Part shown: positions 44,698 through 54,129 of the stretch, one piece after another | Position numbering within the stretch: position 1 is the first letter of the stretch | How the letters are laid out: every line of letters starts with the position of its first letter | From: Rhodobacterales bacterium 32-67-9 | Lineage (GTDB): Bacteria; Pseudomonadota; Alphaproteobacteria; Rhodobacterales; Rhodobacteraceae | Reading direction: 5' to 3' | Assembly: GCA_002280515.1 (NCBI GenBank) | Contig: NCEA01000014.1 | Span: forward strand, 62,001 to 126,000 | DNA: 64,000 nucleotides | Program-made: the position numbers and the translations under genes | The notes under the pieces: model-generated | Told to the model about the DNA's origin: nothing | Database searches by the model: none | The model's input: only the letters and a program-made list of their open reading frames with translations

Positions 44698-46800
44698 TCA
44701 GCGCGCGAGGCTCTGGCCCAGCCGCATCAGCTGCACCGCCTCGGCGCGGTAGCCGAAGGGATCGTCGCCCTTCGCCCCGTTCGCGAGCGCGATCGCGTCG
44801 TCCCAGCCCCAGTGCCCGAGGTACTTCGGCCCGGACAGAAGCTGGCCCATGCCGGCCACGGCGGCGGCAAAGCGGGCATCCGTGTCGGCCGCGCCCGGCT
44901 CCGCCGGAATCGGGGTTTCGAGAAGCTCCGATGTCGCCGCGCCGGGCGCCTTGTAGCGCAGCTTCAGGAAGCCGAGTTCCTTTGCCGGGCCGCCCTCGGG
45001 GGCTGCCGCATAGCGCAGCGGATCGGAAAGCCGGGCGGGGGAGCCGACCGGCGTGATCTCGTAAAGCGCAGTCACCTGGTGGCCCGCCCCGATCTCGCCC
45101 GCATCCACCCGGTCGTTGTTGAAATCCTCGCGTGCGAGCGCGCGGGTCTCGTAGCCGATCAGCCGGTATTCGGCGACGGCGGCGGGGTTGAACTCCACCT
45201 GGATCTTCACGTCGTCGGCGATCGGGAAAAGCGCGCCCGAAAGCTGGTCGACAAGCACCTTCTGCGCCTCGGAGAGCGTGTCGATATAGGCGGCCGTCCC
45301 GTTGCCGTTCTGGGCAAGCGCCTGCATCGTCGCGTCGTCGAGATTGCCGCGCCCGAAGCCGAGGACGGAGAGATAGGTGCCGCTCTCGCGCTTCTTCGCG
45401 ATGAAGTCCTCGAGTGCCTCGGGGTCGGACAATCCGACGTTGAAATCCCCGTCAGTGGCCAGAAGGATGCGGCTGACGTGACCGTCGCCGCCCATGCTTT
45501 CGGCGACCTGATAGGCCTGCTGCAACCCCTCCTGCCCGGCGGTGGAGCCACCGGCGTCGAGCCGGTCGAGCGCCGAGAGGATCGCCGTCTGGTCGGACGC
45601 CTCGGTCGGCTCCAGCACCAGCCCGGCTGACCCCGCATAGGTGACGATGGCGACCCGGTCCTCGGGGCGAAGCTGGCCGAGCATGAGGCGGAATGACTGT
45701 TTCAGAAGCGGCAGCTTCTTCGGATCGTCCATCGAACCCGAGGTGTCGATCAGGAAGACGAGGTTGAGGGGCGGGCGGTCGTCGGTCGCGGGCATCGCCC
45801 CTTGCAGGCCGATCCTGAGAAGCTGCGTGTCGGCGTTCCACGGCGTCGGAAAGAGGCTGACCGAGGCGCGGAACGGCGCCTCCCCCGCCTCGGGCGCGGG
45901 GTAGGCGTAGGGGAAGTAGTTCACCATCTCCTCGATCCGCACGGCCTCTTTCGGGGGAAGCTGGCCGTTGGTGAGCGAGGAGCGGATGACCGAATACGAC
46001 GCCGTGTCGGTGTCGATGGAGAAGGTCGAGACCGGCTCCTCGGCCACGATCTTCACCGGGTTGGGGGCGTCGGTGGAAAAGGCTTCGGTGTCGAAAAACT
46101 CGCAAGGATTCGCAGCCGGCATGCTGGAATCGCAGAAAATTCTGGGAGTCGCGTAGGCGTCCTCCATTGCCTGATCGTAAGCACTGTCGGCGTCATCGAG
46201 CGTGACTTTGCCGAACGAGCCGCTGACCCATACACTGTCGGTCGACGGCGCCGCGAGACCCGTGGCCGCCTCGCTTTCACCAAGCCGCTGGCCGGCAACG
46301 CCCTTCTCGCGCCGCTCCGTCGGTGCGGGTTCAGCCACGACCGAAGCCGGGGCGGGCGGAGGCGAGGCCTCGGCCATCGCGGGTTCATCCTGTGCCACCA
46401 CCTGGCCTTGCGGGGCTTCGGCCTCCGCCACCGTCGTGGCAAGCCGGTCCCGTGCCTCGTTGTCTGCGGGCGCGGCGTCAACGACTGCCTTGACCTCGGG
46501 CTTCGGGGTGGGCGCCACAGCCTGAAGATTCGGCCAGATCAAGACCCCGATCCCGAGCGCGGCGATGGAGGCGGTGGCGGCAAGCGCGCCGCGGGTGGTG
46601 AGGTGGGAAATCATCTCGCGTACTCCTGTCAGAAACCCCGCCCGTTCGGGGCGGTCCTGACTGGGACGCGTCCTGGTCGCGGTTTCTTGGGTCCGGTCGA
46701 AATTTTCCATCGCCCGCCGCAAGGCCTCGGCCTTCGCCGCCGGATCGGGGGTGGCAGGCGCCTTCAGTGCGGCGCGAAGCTTGTCGAACTCATCGTTCAT
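44698..46800 (-). CDS. VWA/DUF3520 membrane protein fused to an anti-sigma-like N terminus
   Basis: A 700-residue protein similar to YfbK-type VWA proteins. The first ~65 residues are a charged cytoplasmic helical region, then one membrane helix at about 70-92 anchors it. A Pro/Ala/Glu-rich linker runs to about 180. The vWF N-terminal region (FSIDTDTASYSVIRSSL) precedes the VWA domain with a MIDAS site DTSGS in VFLIDTSGSMDDP. The DUF3520 C-terminal domain ends the protein. It overlaps the ECF sigma gene by ATGA, the position usually held by an anti-sigma factor. Confidence 0.9.
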   Translation of the reverse strand: MNDEFDKLRAALKAPATPDPAAKAEALRRAMENFDRTQETATRTRPSQDRPERAGFLTGVREMISHLTTRGALAATASIAALGIGVLIWPNLQAVAPTPKPEVKAVVDAAPADNEARDRLATTVAEAEAPQGQVVAQDEPAMAEASPPPAPASVVAEPAPTERREKGVAGQRLGESEAATGLAAPSTDSVWVSGSFGKVTLDDADSAYDQAMEDAYATPRIFCDSSMPAANPCEFFDTEAFSTDAPNPVKIVAEEPVSTFSIDTDTASYSVIRSSLTNGQLPPKEAVRIEEMVNYFPYAYPAPEAGEAPFRASVSLFPTPWNADTQLLRIGLQGAMPATDDRPPLNLVFLIDTSGSMDDPKKLPLLKQSFRLMLGQLRPEDRVAIVTYAGSAGLVLEPTEASDQTAILSALDRLDAGGSTAGQEGLQQAYQVAESMGGDGHVSRILLATDGDFNVGLSDPEALEDFIAKKRESGTYLSVLGFGRGNLDDATMQALAQNGNGTAAYIDTLSEAQKVLVDQLSGALFPIADDVKIQVEFNPAAVAEYRLIGYETRALAREDFNNDRVDAGEIGAGHQVTALYEITPVGSPARLSDPLRYAAAPEGGPAKELGFLKLRYKAPGAATSELLETPIPAEPGAADTDARFAAAVAGMGQLLSGPKYLGHWGWDDAIALANGAKGDDPFGYRAEAVQLMRLGQSLAR

Positions 46801-47342
46801 AGCATGCCCTCCGCCCGCGCCATCTCGCGCAGGCGTTTCTTGACCTCGCTCATCCGCCAGGCCACCGTGCCTTCCGAGACGCCCAGTACCTCGGCCGCCT
46901 CCTTCTGGCTCAACTCCTCGCCCAGCGTCAGTGCCACCGTGTCCCTCAGTTCCGGCGTCAGCCGGGCCATCGTTGCCGCCAGCCAGTCCCCGGCCGCCGC
47001 CGCTGCGTCGATCTCGGCCCGCCGCGCAACCTCCCAGTCGCCCCAGCCGTCCGCCGCCTTCCGATGCGTCGCGATGCGGCGGCGCCGGTCGTGCGCGGCA
47101 TTCACTGTCACGCGGTAAAGCCAGGTCGTGAACCGCGCCGCCTGCCGGTAACTGCCGAGCTTTGCCGGAAGGGCGCAACAGATGTCCTGTGCCAGGTCCT
47201 CGGCCTCCGCCCGGACCCCGGTCAGCCGGAAGCAGAGGCCGAAGATGCGGTCGTAATGCCGCGAGAGGAGCGCCGCGAAAGCGTCGCGGTCTCCTCCTGC
47301 GGCGGCACTCGCCAAAGCCTCGTCCGGGGTTTGCATGCGCAT
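46797..47342 (-). CDS. ECF-type RNA polymerase sigma factor
   Basis: A 181-residue ECF sigma factor. Region 2 spans about residues 20-85 (FAALLSRHYDRIFGLCFRLTG, then AEDLAQDI and FTTWLYRVTVNAAHD). Region 4 spans about 125-175 (LTPELRDTVAL, then LSQKEAAEVLGVSEGTVAWR). The preferred start is the ATG at 47342; another ATG six bases downstream and a TTG at 47372 are also possible. Its partner VWA gene overlaps the 3' end, so the two are co-translated. Confidence 0.93.
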   Translation of the reverse strand: MRMQTPDEALASAAAGGDRDAFAALLSRHYDRIFGLCFRLTGVRAEAEDLAQDICCALPAKLGSYRQAARFTTWLYRVTVNAAHDRRRRIATHRKAADGWGDWEVARRAEIDAAAAAGDWLAATMARLTPELRDTVALTLGEELSQKEAAEVLGVSEGTVAWRMSEVKKRLREMARAEGML

Positions 47343-47508
47343 GACAGGACTATGACGCGCCGCGGGCGTCAATCCTTGGCGGGCGCCGCAAAGAAATCCC
47401 GGGCGCCGGCGCAGTCGCGGGCAGTGCCTTCCGGCGGCGCCCGCATTGCCGGTTGCCGAAGCGGGCGCGGCGCGTCTAGGCTGGCCGGGCGGTCAGTTCA
47501 GGGCACCC

Positions 47509-49470
47509 ATGCGTACCGTTCTCGCCGTTCTCGGTCTTGTCCTCCTGCCTCTGGCCGTCATCGCGCAGGAGATGTCGCGCGCCGATCCGCCGGCCTGGGT
47601 CGAGATCGTGGCGGTCCCGGCCTCCGATCCGGCACTTGTCGCCGCATCGCGCGACGGCGTCTACTATCCGCTGGTCGACACCCAGACCGCATGGGAGGGC
47701 GAGACCAGGCTGACCTATTACCGCGTGGTGACCGAGGTGACCGACCGTGCCGGGCTGGAAAGCGCGGCCACCGTGTCGAGCGATTTCGACCCGACTTCGG
47801 AGACTCTGACGCTGACCCGGCTCGACGTCCGGCGCGGCGACGCCGTCATCTCGTACCGTGATACGCTGGAAAGTGAGGTCTTCCGGCGCGAGACCCGGCT
47901 TGAGGCAGGGATCATTGACGGTACGCTGACGGCGCGTCTGCAGATCCCCGACCTCCGGGTCGGCGATATCGTCGATGCCGTTTTCCTTCACCGCAGCCGG
48001 CCGGTCCTGCCGGGGGCGAACCGCGGCGCGGCCTCACGTCTGGAATTCGGCGTGCCGGTCGGGCTGACGCGGTATGTGGCGCTCTGGCCGGAGGACTGGG
48101 CGCTGAATGTTGGCGCCGTGCCGGATAGGGTGGAGCATTCGGACGCCCCGGGCGTCGGAATCACGCGCCACGAAAGGCGCCGTTCCGGCCACGTCCCGCC
48201 GCCGGACGAGAGCATGACCCCGGTTGAGTACAGCCCCGACGCGATCCTGCGTTTCGGCGCCTGGGCCGACTGGTCGCCGCTTGCCGCCGCGCTTTCGCCC
48301 TACTACCTCGCCGACTATCCGCTGCCGCCGGACTGGGAGGCGAAGCTCGACCGGATACGCGCCGATCACGAGGGCGACCTTGCGCGCGCCACGGCGGCGC
48401 TGCGGCTGGTGCAGGACGAAATCCGCTATGTCGGGATCGAGGTCGGCGCCGGTGGCTATTTCGCCCGCCCGCCGACGGTGGTGGCCACGCAAGGCTTCGG
48501 CGACTGCAAGGACAAGGCGCTTCTCCTCCGTGTGCTCCTCTCGCGGCTCGGTATCGCCGCCTATCCGGCACTCGCCGATCTCGACGCGGGCTATGCCCTG
48601 CCGGGGGTCCAGCCGGCGCTCACCGCCTTCGATCACATGATCCTGCGGATCGACATCGGCGGCGTCTCCTACTGGGTCGATCCGACCGGATCGCATGAAG
48701 GGGGCCGCATCGACATCGCGCCGGCGCCCGACTACGGCTATGCGCTGCCGCTGACCGGACCCGGTCAGGCGACGCTCGACCGCATCGACATCACCGGAAC
48801 GCCGCGCTGGCAGAGTGCGACGACCGAACGCTTCGCCTTCACCTTTGCCGGCGTCTTCCTGACCGTCGACTCCGAGTATCAGGGCAGCTTCGCCAATTCC
48901 CGGCGCTATGCCTGGGCGACGCGCCCGCATGAAGAGATCGGTCGCGGCCTTCTCGATTTCTACGCCGGGACCTATCCCGGCATCCGCGAGATCGCGCCGC
49001 TCAGCATCGAGGATGACCGCGACGCAAATCTCGTGCGGATGAAGGAAAGCTACCTGATCCCGGCCGGGGCGCTGAAGGACAACGGGCTCGACCTCGATTT
49101 CGCCTTCGCGGCCGAGGATTTCGGTGACTACTACCCGTCGCACCTCTCCGGGGCGCGGCGGACCCCGCTCGGCAACGGCGAACCGCGGCGGCATAGCCAT
49201 ACCGTCAAGGTCTTCAACGCGCCGATCAGCTTCAACCCGCCGGCGGCGGTAAAGATCGAGAAACCGGCCTTCGCCTATTCCTATTCCGGCACCGCGCCCG
49301 GAGCGGGGCGGCTGACGATGGACTGGCGGTTCGAGTCCCGCGACCGGGTGATTCCGGCCGACGCGGTCGCCGGGGTGATCCGCGACGCGCGGCGGATCGG
49401 CGACAGCAGCGGCTTCACCTGGGACCTCACTCCGGAGGACGAGGCGGTGGAGGAGCCGGCCGCGAACTGA
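47509..49470 (+). CDS. DUF3857 / transglutaminase-like secreted protein
   Basis: A 653-residue exported protein. It has an N-terminal signal peptide (residues 1-19), a DUF3857 domain (about 50-240) and a transglutaminase-like core. The catalytic Cys is in GFGDCKDKALLL, His in FDHMIL and Asp in WVDPTG. A C-terminal beta domain follows. It is a putative periplasmic protease or crosslinking enzyme acting on unknown substrates. It diverges from the sigma factor gene across 166 bases, a possible shared regulation point. Confidence 0.9.
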   Translation: MRTVLAVLGLVLLPLAVIAQEMSRADPPAWVEIVAVPASDPALVAASRDGVYYPLVDTQTAWEGETRLTYYRVVTEVTDRAGLESAATVSSDFDPTSETLTLTRLDVRRGDAVISYRDTLESEVFRRETRLEAGIIDGTLTARLQIPDLRVGDIVDAVFLHRSRPVLPGANRGAASRLEFGVPVGLTRYVALWPEDWALNVGAVPDRVEHSDAPGVGITRHERRRSGHVPPPDESMTPVEYSPDAILRFGAWADWSPLAAALSPYYLADYPLPPDWEAKLDRIRADHEGDLARATAALRLVQDEIRYVGIEVGAGGYFARPPTVVATQGFGDCKDKALLLRVLLSRLGIAAYPALADLDAGYALPGVQPALTAFDHMILRIDIGGVSYWVDPTGSHEGGRIDIAPAPDYGYALPLTGPGQATLDRIDITGTPRWQSATTERFAFTFAGVFLTVDSEYQGSFANSRRYAWATRPHEEIGRGLLDFYAGTYPGIREIAPLSIEDDRDANLVRMKESYLIPAGALKDNGLDLDFAFAAEDFGDYYPSHLSGARRTPLGNGEPRRHSHTVKVFNAPISFNPPAAVKIEKPAFAYSYSGTAPGAGRLTMDWRFESRDRVIPADAVAGVIRDARRIGDSSGFTWDLTPEDEAVEEPAAN

Positions 49471-49504
49471 CGGCCGGCCATTCTCGTGGTGCCTGGGCGG
49501 GGCG

Positions 49505-50065
49505 TCAGCCGAGCAGCGTGTCGTAGAACTCGAACGCGCCGCGCATGGTCGAGACCTGGTCGGTGCCGGTCGAGTCACCGGCGATCGCCATGATGGCGCG
49601 GTAGGTCATCGGGCCGAAGGCGCCGTCGATGCCGCCGTGATAATAGCCGGCCCCGGAGAGGCGCGACTGGATGCGGCGGCGTTCTTGCAAGGTGTAGCTG
49701 TTGAAGGCGCGGGCGGCCGGGGTCGCGTAGATCCCCGAGGTCTCCGTCGGCTGGTAGCGCGCCGGTTCCTGATAGCTCGGCTGCTGGTAGGCGGGCTGTT
49801 GATAGGCCGGCTGCTGATAGGCGGGTTGGCGATAGACCGGCGTCGGCTCCTGGTAGCGCGGCGCGACATACTGGCGCGAGACGCCCGCCGCCCGCTTGCG
49901 CTGCTGGTCCTTGTAGATGAGCGTACCGACGACGCCGGCAACGGCGAGTGCGGCGAGCGCGTTCTGCTCCTTCTCGCCCCAGGCATGGGCGGGGGCGGGA
50001 AGAGCGGTTGCCAGCGACAGGGCAGCGATGGCGGCGGTTGCGGTCTTGCGGATCATGGGCAGCAT
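49505..50065 (-). CDS. Secreted peptidoglycan-binding-like protein with YQQPA repeats
   Basis: A 186-residue secreted protein. The signal peptide (about residues 1-28) ends APAHA. A Gly/Ala hydrophobic stretch (about 36-50) may be a second membrane segment. Residues about 75-100 carry a Pro/Gln/Tyr repeat (AYQQP units), encoded by a 15-base tandem repeat. The C-terminal half resembles a peptidoglycan-binding domain (IQSRLSGAGYYHGGIDGAFGPMTYRAI). It is likely anchored in or near the cell wall. Confidence 0.8.
   Translation of the reverse strand: MLPMIRKTATAAIAALSLATALPAPAHAWGEKEQNALAALAVAGVVGTLIYKDQQRKRAAGVSRQYVAPRYQEPTPVYRQPAYQQPAYQQPAYQQPSYQEPARYQPTETSGIYATPAARAFNSYTLQERRRIQSRLSGAGYYHGGIDGAFGPMTYRAIMAIAGDSTGTDQVSTMRGAFEFYDTLLG
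49771..49836 (-). repeat. 15-base tandem repeat encoding AYQQP units
   Basis: About four imperfect 15-base units lie within the peptidoglycan-binding-like gene. They are in frame and vary slightly, so slippage would change linker length without breaking the gene. Confidence 0.7.
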
Positions 50066-50206
50066 CTTGGTTCCCCGGATTGCGGTGGGTTGATGCGCTG
50101 AACATGGGCGAGCAACACCGTGCTAGGCAAAATCGGGCGATTGCTATCGGATAACGCGAGCCCGTTGCACGGCATCACGCGCTGCCGCGCGGTCGTTCGA
50201 AGCGCG

Positions 50207-52198
50207 TCACATCTCGCTGTCCGGGGCGTAACCGGCGCGGGCCATTCCTTCGACGAAATGGTCGCGGTGGGCACTCTCCGCATAGGGAAACAGAAGTTGC
50301 CAGTAGCGGACGTGATCTTTTGGACGGCTTGCGCGGGCCTGCGCGGCAAGTGTCACAGTCTCCGCCGTTCTGTTCAACTGCCCCTGGGCGGCAAGAAGGA
50401 CAAGCATGTTGAAGTAGCGCGGTTTCGAGGAATAGCCGCGCTGGGCATGTCTCTCAGCCTCTTCGTAATTCCCCAGGTGATAGTGCGCCAGGCCGATTGC
50501 CGCGCGAAAGAAGTACCCGACGGGATCAACCGGGCTGAGGCGCATTGCCGTCTCGATCGGCGCGATAGCCTCGGCGAACTTGCCCACGAACACTCGCGAC
50601 CAGCCGAGCGCGTTCTGGCCCAATGCAAAGTTCGCGGCCAGTTCGGTCGCGCGCTCGGCTTCAAGCACAGCGGCCGCCGGCTGCTGATCCATCAGGTGCG
50701 CGAGGCACATCGCGTAATGCGCATAGGAATCCCGATCCTCAAGCGACACCGCACGGGTTGCGGCCTCAAGCAGGTCGCGCCGGTCCTGATCGAGGTTCTG
50801 GCTGAAGCCGTGCAGGGCACGGGCATAGATCGAGCGGGACATGATCATGCTGGCGCGCGCCAGCATCGGATCCAGTTCGACAGCCTTCTTCTGCCATTCG
50901 ATCGACTTGTCGAAATCCTCCGTCAGATTCTGACGGTTGTGATACCAGACGCCCCGCATGTGGCAGTCATACGCGTCGAGGTTCACGGACGGTTTCGCGG
51001 CGGCGCGCTGGCTCTCGCCCCGCAGGATCTCCGGTTCTATCGCGCCGACTACTCGGCGGGCGATTTCCTCCTGCAAGGCGAAGATGTCCGAAAGGTTCCG
51101 GTCGTAGCGTCCGCCCCAAACCTGGATGCCCGTCTCTGGCTCAACAAGCTCGCCCGTGACCCTCACATGCGAGCCACTTCGCCGGACGCTCCCGTCGAGA
51201 ATGTAGCGGACGCCGAGTTCGGCGGCGATGCCGCGAAGATCGTCGCGACGGTCGCGATAGAGAAAGCTGGAGTTGCGGGCAATCACGAAGAACCAGCGAT
51301 ATTGGGACAGGGCGGTGACGATGTCCTCGGCGATCCCCTCGGCAAGATAGTCCTCGTCCGCCTTTCCGTTCAGGTTGCGAAACGGAAGAACGGCGATCGA
51401 GGGTCTTGCGGAGCCGGTATGCGGGATCCGTCGCGCATCGGCGCCGGATGGCGTTTCCCTTCGTGACCTCAACGACTCGGCAAGGGCGGCCGTATCTGCG
51501 TCCGGCTCAACGTCGAGTTCTGCCCTGAGCCGTTCGGCGTAGGTCGTGTAACACCTCAGCGCGGCAATCCTGTCTCCCCCGTCGGCAAGACCCTGCATGA
51601 TCGCGCGCACGGCATCTGCACTCAACGGGTCGATGGCGAGCAGGGCCTTGGCTGCCGCGAGCGCGCCGGTTTCGTCATTCATATCGCGCATGAGTGCCAG
51701 GAGCCGGCGGCCAGCGGTCCTTTTCCGCTCTAGCCACGCTTCCCGTTCGTCACGCAACCAGTCTTCGAATGCCGCGTCGCGGATTGCCAGCCCGTCGAGT
51801 AGCTCCCCGGCTGATTGCGCGACCGCGTGGCGCAAGTCCTCCGCGGTACCCGCCGCCAGATGATCTTCGAATTCACGCGCGTCAACCGCGATCTGTTCGA
51901 GATCCAGATCGACGGTGCCGCGCTCGGTATTCAGAAGCTTGGTGCCGACCCCGTAGAGGCGTGTCCTCAAATCGGCCAGCGCGTGTTTCAGGCTGTCCCG
52001 CGCCTGCGGGTCGGCCCGGTCGCTCCAGAGGAGCGCCATGATCCTCTCATTCGGCAGACGCCCCTCCGGTGCCAGCGCAAGAAGGGCGAGGAGCGCCTTC
52101 TGCTTGGCCGCGGAAATCGGGATTTCCGTGTCGCCCGTTCCGAACCGAAACGGACCCAACAGTGTCAGCCGCAGGTTCGTGGGCACTTTTTCCTGCAT
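50207..52198 (-). CDS. SARP-like transcriptional regulator with BTAD, FlgO-like and TPR regions
   Basis: A 663-residue protein. Residues ~8-100 form an OmpR-type winged helix (LRLTLLGPFRFGTGDTEIPI, then LWSDRADPQARDSLKHALADLR). A bacterial transcriptional activator domain (BTAD) follows to ~250. A region at ~268-400 starting SIAVLPFRNLNGKADEDYLAEGI matches the adenylate-cyclase/TPR-linked FlgO-like domain. About five TPRs (about 415-620) end it. It is probably a one-component activator reacting to an unknown signal. It diverges from a 92-residue gene across 122 bases. Confidence 0.87.
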   Translation of the reverse strand: MQEKVPTNLRLTLLGPFRFGTGDTEIPISAAKQKALLALLALAPEGRLPNERIMALLWSDRADPQARDSLKHALADLRTRLYGVGTKLLNTERGTVDLDLEQIAVDAREFEDHLAAGTAEDLRHAVAQSAGELLDGLAIRDAAFEDWLRDEREAWLERKRTAGRRLLALMRDMNDETGALAAAKALLAIDPLSADAVRAIMQGLADGGDRIAALRCYTTYAERLRAELDVEPDADTAALAESLRSRRETPSGADARRIPHTGSARPSIAVLPFRNLNGKADEDYLAEGIAEDIVTALSQYRWFFVIARNSSFLYRDRRDDLRGIAAELGVRYILDGSVRRSGSHVRVTGELVEPETGIQVWGGRYDRNLSDIFALQEEIARRVVGAIEPEILRGESQRAAAKPSVNLDAYDCHMRGVWYHNRQNLTEDFDKSIEWQKKAVELDPMLARASMIMSRSIYARALHGFSQNLDQDRRDLLEAATRAVSLEDRDSYAHYAMCLAHLMDQQPAAAVLEAERATELAANFALGQNALGWSRVFVGKFAEAIAPIETAMRLSPVDPVGYFFRAAIGLAHYHLGNYEEAERHAQRGYSSKPRYFNMLVLLAAQGQLNRTAETVTLAAQARASRPKDHVRYWQLLFPYAESAHRDHFVEGMARAGYAPDSEM

Positions 52199-52320
52199 TG
52201 TTCACCGACGTGTCGCGCGATTTCCCTTCGATTTCCCGACGCACTCCCCGCCGCTTCCCCCGGCGGGCGCTAAGGTCGGGAAACACGGTTCCGATCCCGA
52301 TTTTATCAGGAGACAACGTC

Positions 52321-52599
52321 ATGAAAACGAAAATCGCGTCCCGTTCGGCCCCGGCGCCCGTGCGCACCACCCCGCTGCTCCCGTGGGAAGTCGCCGCGCT
52401 CGGCACATCCACCGAAGCAGAGCCCCGGCTCATCGGCGCGCAAGCGGCGGTTTATCGCATCGTCGTGGCACTTTCGGCCATGCCGCTCGTGATGCGTGCG
52501 CTCGGCGCAAAAATGAAACGCGCGAGCCTGCACCCGCGCGTTCCCGGTCCGTCGGCCAATGATCAGACCGACAAGCAGATGTACTTCATTTCCAGGTAA
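52321..52599 (+). CDS. Small hypothetical protein divergent from the BTAD regulator
   Basis: A 92-residue basic protein with AGGAGA at a good distance before the ATG. It has a hydrophobic central stretch (AVYRIVVALSAMPLVMRALG, about 44-63) that could be a membrane-associated helix. No family was recognised. It is the nearest divergent neighbour of the BTAD regulator, so a candidate target. Its 3' end overlaps the convergent dehydrogenase gene by 37 bases. Confidence 0.65.
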   Translation: MKTKIASRSAPAPVRTTPLLPWEVAALGTSTEAEPRLIGAQAAVYRIVVALSAMPLVMRALGAKMKRASLHPRVPGPSANDQTDKQMYFISR

Positions 52600-54041
52600 T
52601 CCTCGACGCCGTGGTGGCTGCCCTCGCGACCGAGACCGGATTGCTTGACGCCGCCAAAGGGCGCGACCTCGGTCGAGATGAGGCCGGTATTGACGCCGAC
52701 CATGCCGTATTCCAGCGCCTCTTGCACGCGGGTGATGCGGCCGATGTCGCGGGCGTAGAAATAGGAGGCGAGGCCGAAGATCGTGTCGTTGGCCAGCCGG
52801 ATCACCTCTTCCTCGGTCTCGAACCGGAAGAGGGGGGCGAGGGGGCCGAAGGTCTCCTCGGTGGAGACCTTCATCGCCGGAGTGATCCCGGTGACGACGG
52901 TCGGCTCGAAGAACGTGCCGCCAAGGGCGTGGCGCTTGCCGCCGGTGACGATGTGCCCGCCGCCCGCGAGCGCGTCGGCGATATGCTCCTCCACCTTCTC
53001 GACCGCGGCCGCGTTGATCAGGGGGCCGGTGGTCACGCCGTCCTTGAGGCCATCGCCCACGTTCAACTTGTTCACCGCCGCCGCGAGTTTCTCGGCGAAG
53101 GCGTCATAGACGCCGGCCTGCACGTAGATCCGGTTGGCGCAGACGCAGGTCTGGCCGTTGTTGCGGAACTTGGAGATCATCGCCCCCTCGACCGCCTTGT
53201 CGAGATCGGCGTCGTCGAAGACGATGAAGGGCGCGTTGCCGCCAAGCTCCATCGAGCATTTCATCACCTGGTCGGCCGCCTGGCGCAGAAGGATGCGGCC
53301 CACCTCGGTCGAGCCGGTGAAGGTCAGCTTCCTGACCGCGTGGTTTTCGCAGAACTCCTTGCCGATGGCCGAGGATTTCGTCGAGGTGACGACCGAGAAG
53401 AGCCCGGCCGGCACGCCCGCCCGTTCGGCCAGCAGCGCCATGGCGAGCGCCGAAAGCGGCGTCTCGGCGGCCGGCCGCGCGACGAAGCCGCAGCCGACGG
53501 CAAGCGCGGGTGCGACCTTCCGGGCGATCATCGCATTGGGGAAGTTCCACGGCGTGATCGAGGCCGCGACCCCGATCGGCTGCTTGATCACGGTGATGCG
53601 CTTGTCGCGCTGGTGGCCGGGGATCGTCTCGCCGTAGATGCGCTTGGCTTCCTCGGCGAACCATTCGACGAAGGCGGCGCCGTAGAGGATCTCGCCCGTG
53701 GCTTCGGCCAGCGGCTTGCCCATTTCGGCCGTCAGGATCGCCCCAAGGTCGTCCGCATTGGCAACCATCAGGTCGTACCATTTGCGCAGCACGGCGGCAC
53801 GTTCCTTGCCGGTCCGCGCGGCCCATTCGTGGCGGGCGGTATCGGCGGCGGCGATGGCGCGCGCGACCTCGGTGCGGCTGAGGTCCGGAACGGTGCAGAT
53901 CACGTCGCCGCGCGCCGGGTTGGTGACCGGGAAGGTCGCGCCGTCATCGGCATCGACCCATTGCCCCGCGACATAGGCCTGCGTTACCAGAAGCGATGGG
54001 TCTTTGAGACGCGACCGAAGGTCGGTGACGGAATCGAGCAT
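52563..54041 (-). CDS. gabD: Succinate-semialdehyde dehydrogenase
   Basis: A 492-residue NAD(P)-dependent aldehyde dehydrogenase of the GabD type, oxidising succinate semialdehyde to succinate at the end of GABA catabolism. The catalytic Cys is in NNGQTCVCANR and the general-base Glu in MELGGNAPFIVFDD. The cofactor loop FTGSTEVGRILL and the PWNFPNAMIARK motif are present. The CxC at the active site is typical of this family. The start at 54041 precedes DSVTDLRSRL. Confidence 0.9.
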   Translation of the reverse strand: MLDSVTDLRSRLKDPSLLVTQAYVAGQWVDADDGATFPVTNPARGDVICTVPDLSRTEVARAIAAADTARHEWAARTGKERAAVLRKWYDLMVANADDLGAILTAEMGKPLAEATGEILYGAAFVEWFAEEAKRIYGETIPGHQRDKRITVIKQPIGVAASITPWNFPNAMIARKVAPALAVGCGFVARPAAETPLSALAMALLAERAGVPAGLFSVVTSTKSSAIGKEFCENHAVRKLTFTGSTEVGRILLRQAADQVMKCSMELGGNAPFIVFDDADLDKAVEGAMISKFRNNGQTCVCANRIYVQAGVYDAFAEKLAAAVNKLNVGDGLKDGVTTGPLINAAAVEKVEEHIADALAGGGHIVTGGKRHALGGTFFEPTVVTGITPAMKVSTEETFGPLAPLFRFETEEEVIRLANDTIFGLASYFYARDIGRITRVQEALEYGMVGVNTGLISTEVAPFGGVKQSGLGREGSHHGVEDYLEMKYICLSV

Positions 54042-54129
54042 GGGAACCCCCCTGTGTTTGGCAATTTGATCAAATGCACGAGGCCGGATGGATTGTCCAG
54101 CGCGGGCATGGAAACTGAGGATGTCGGGC

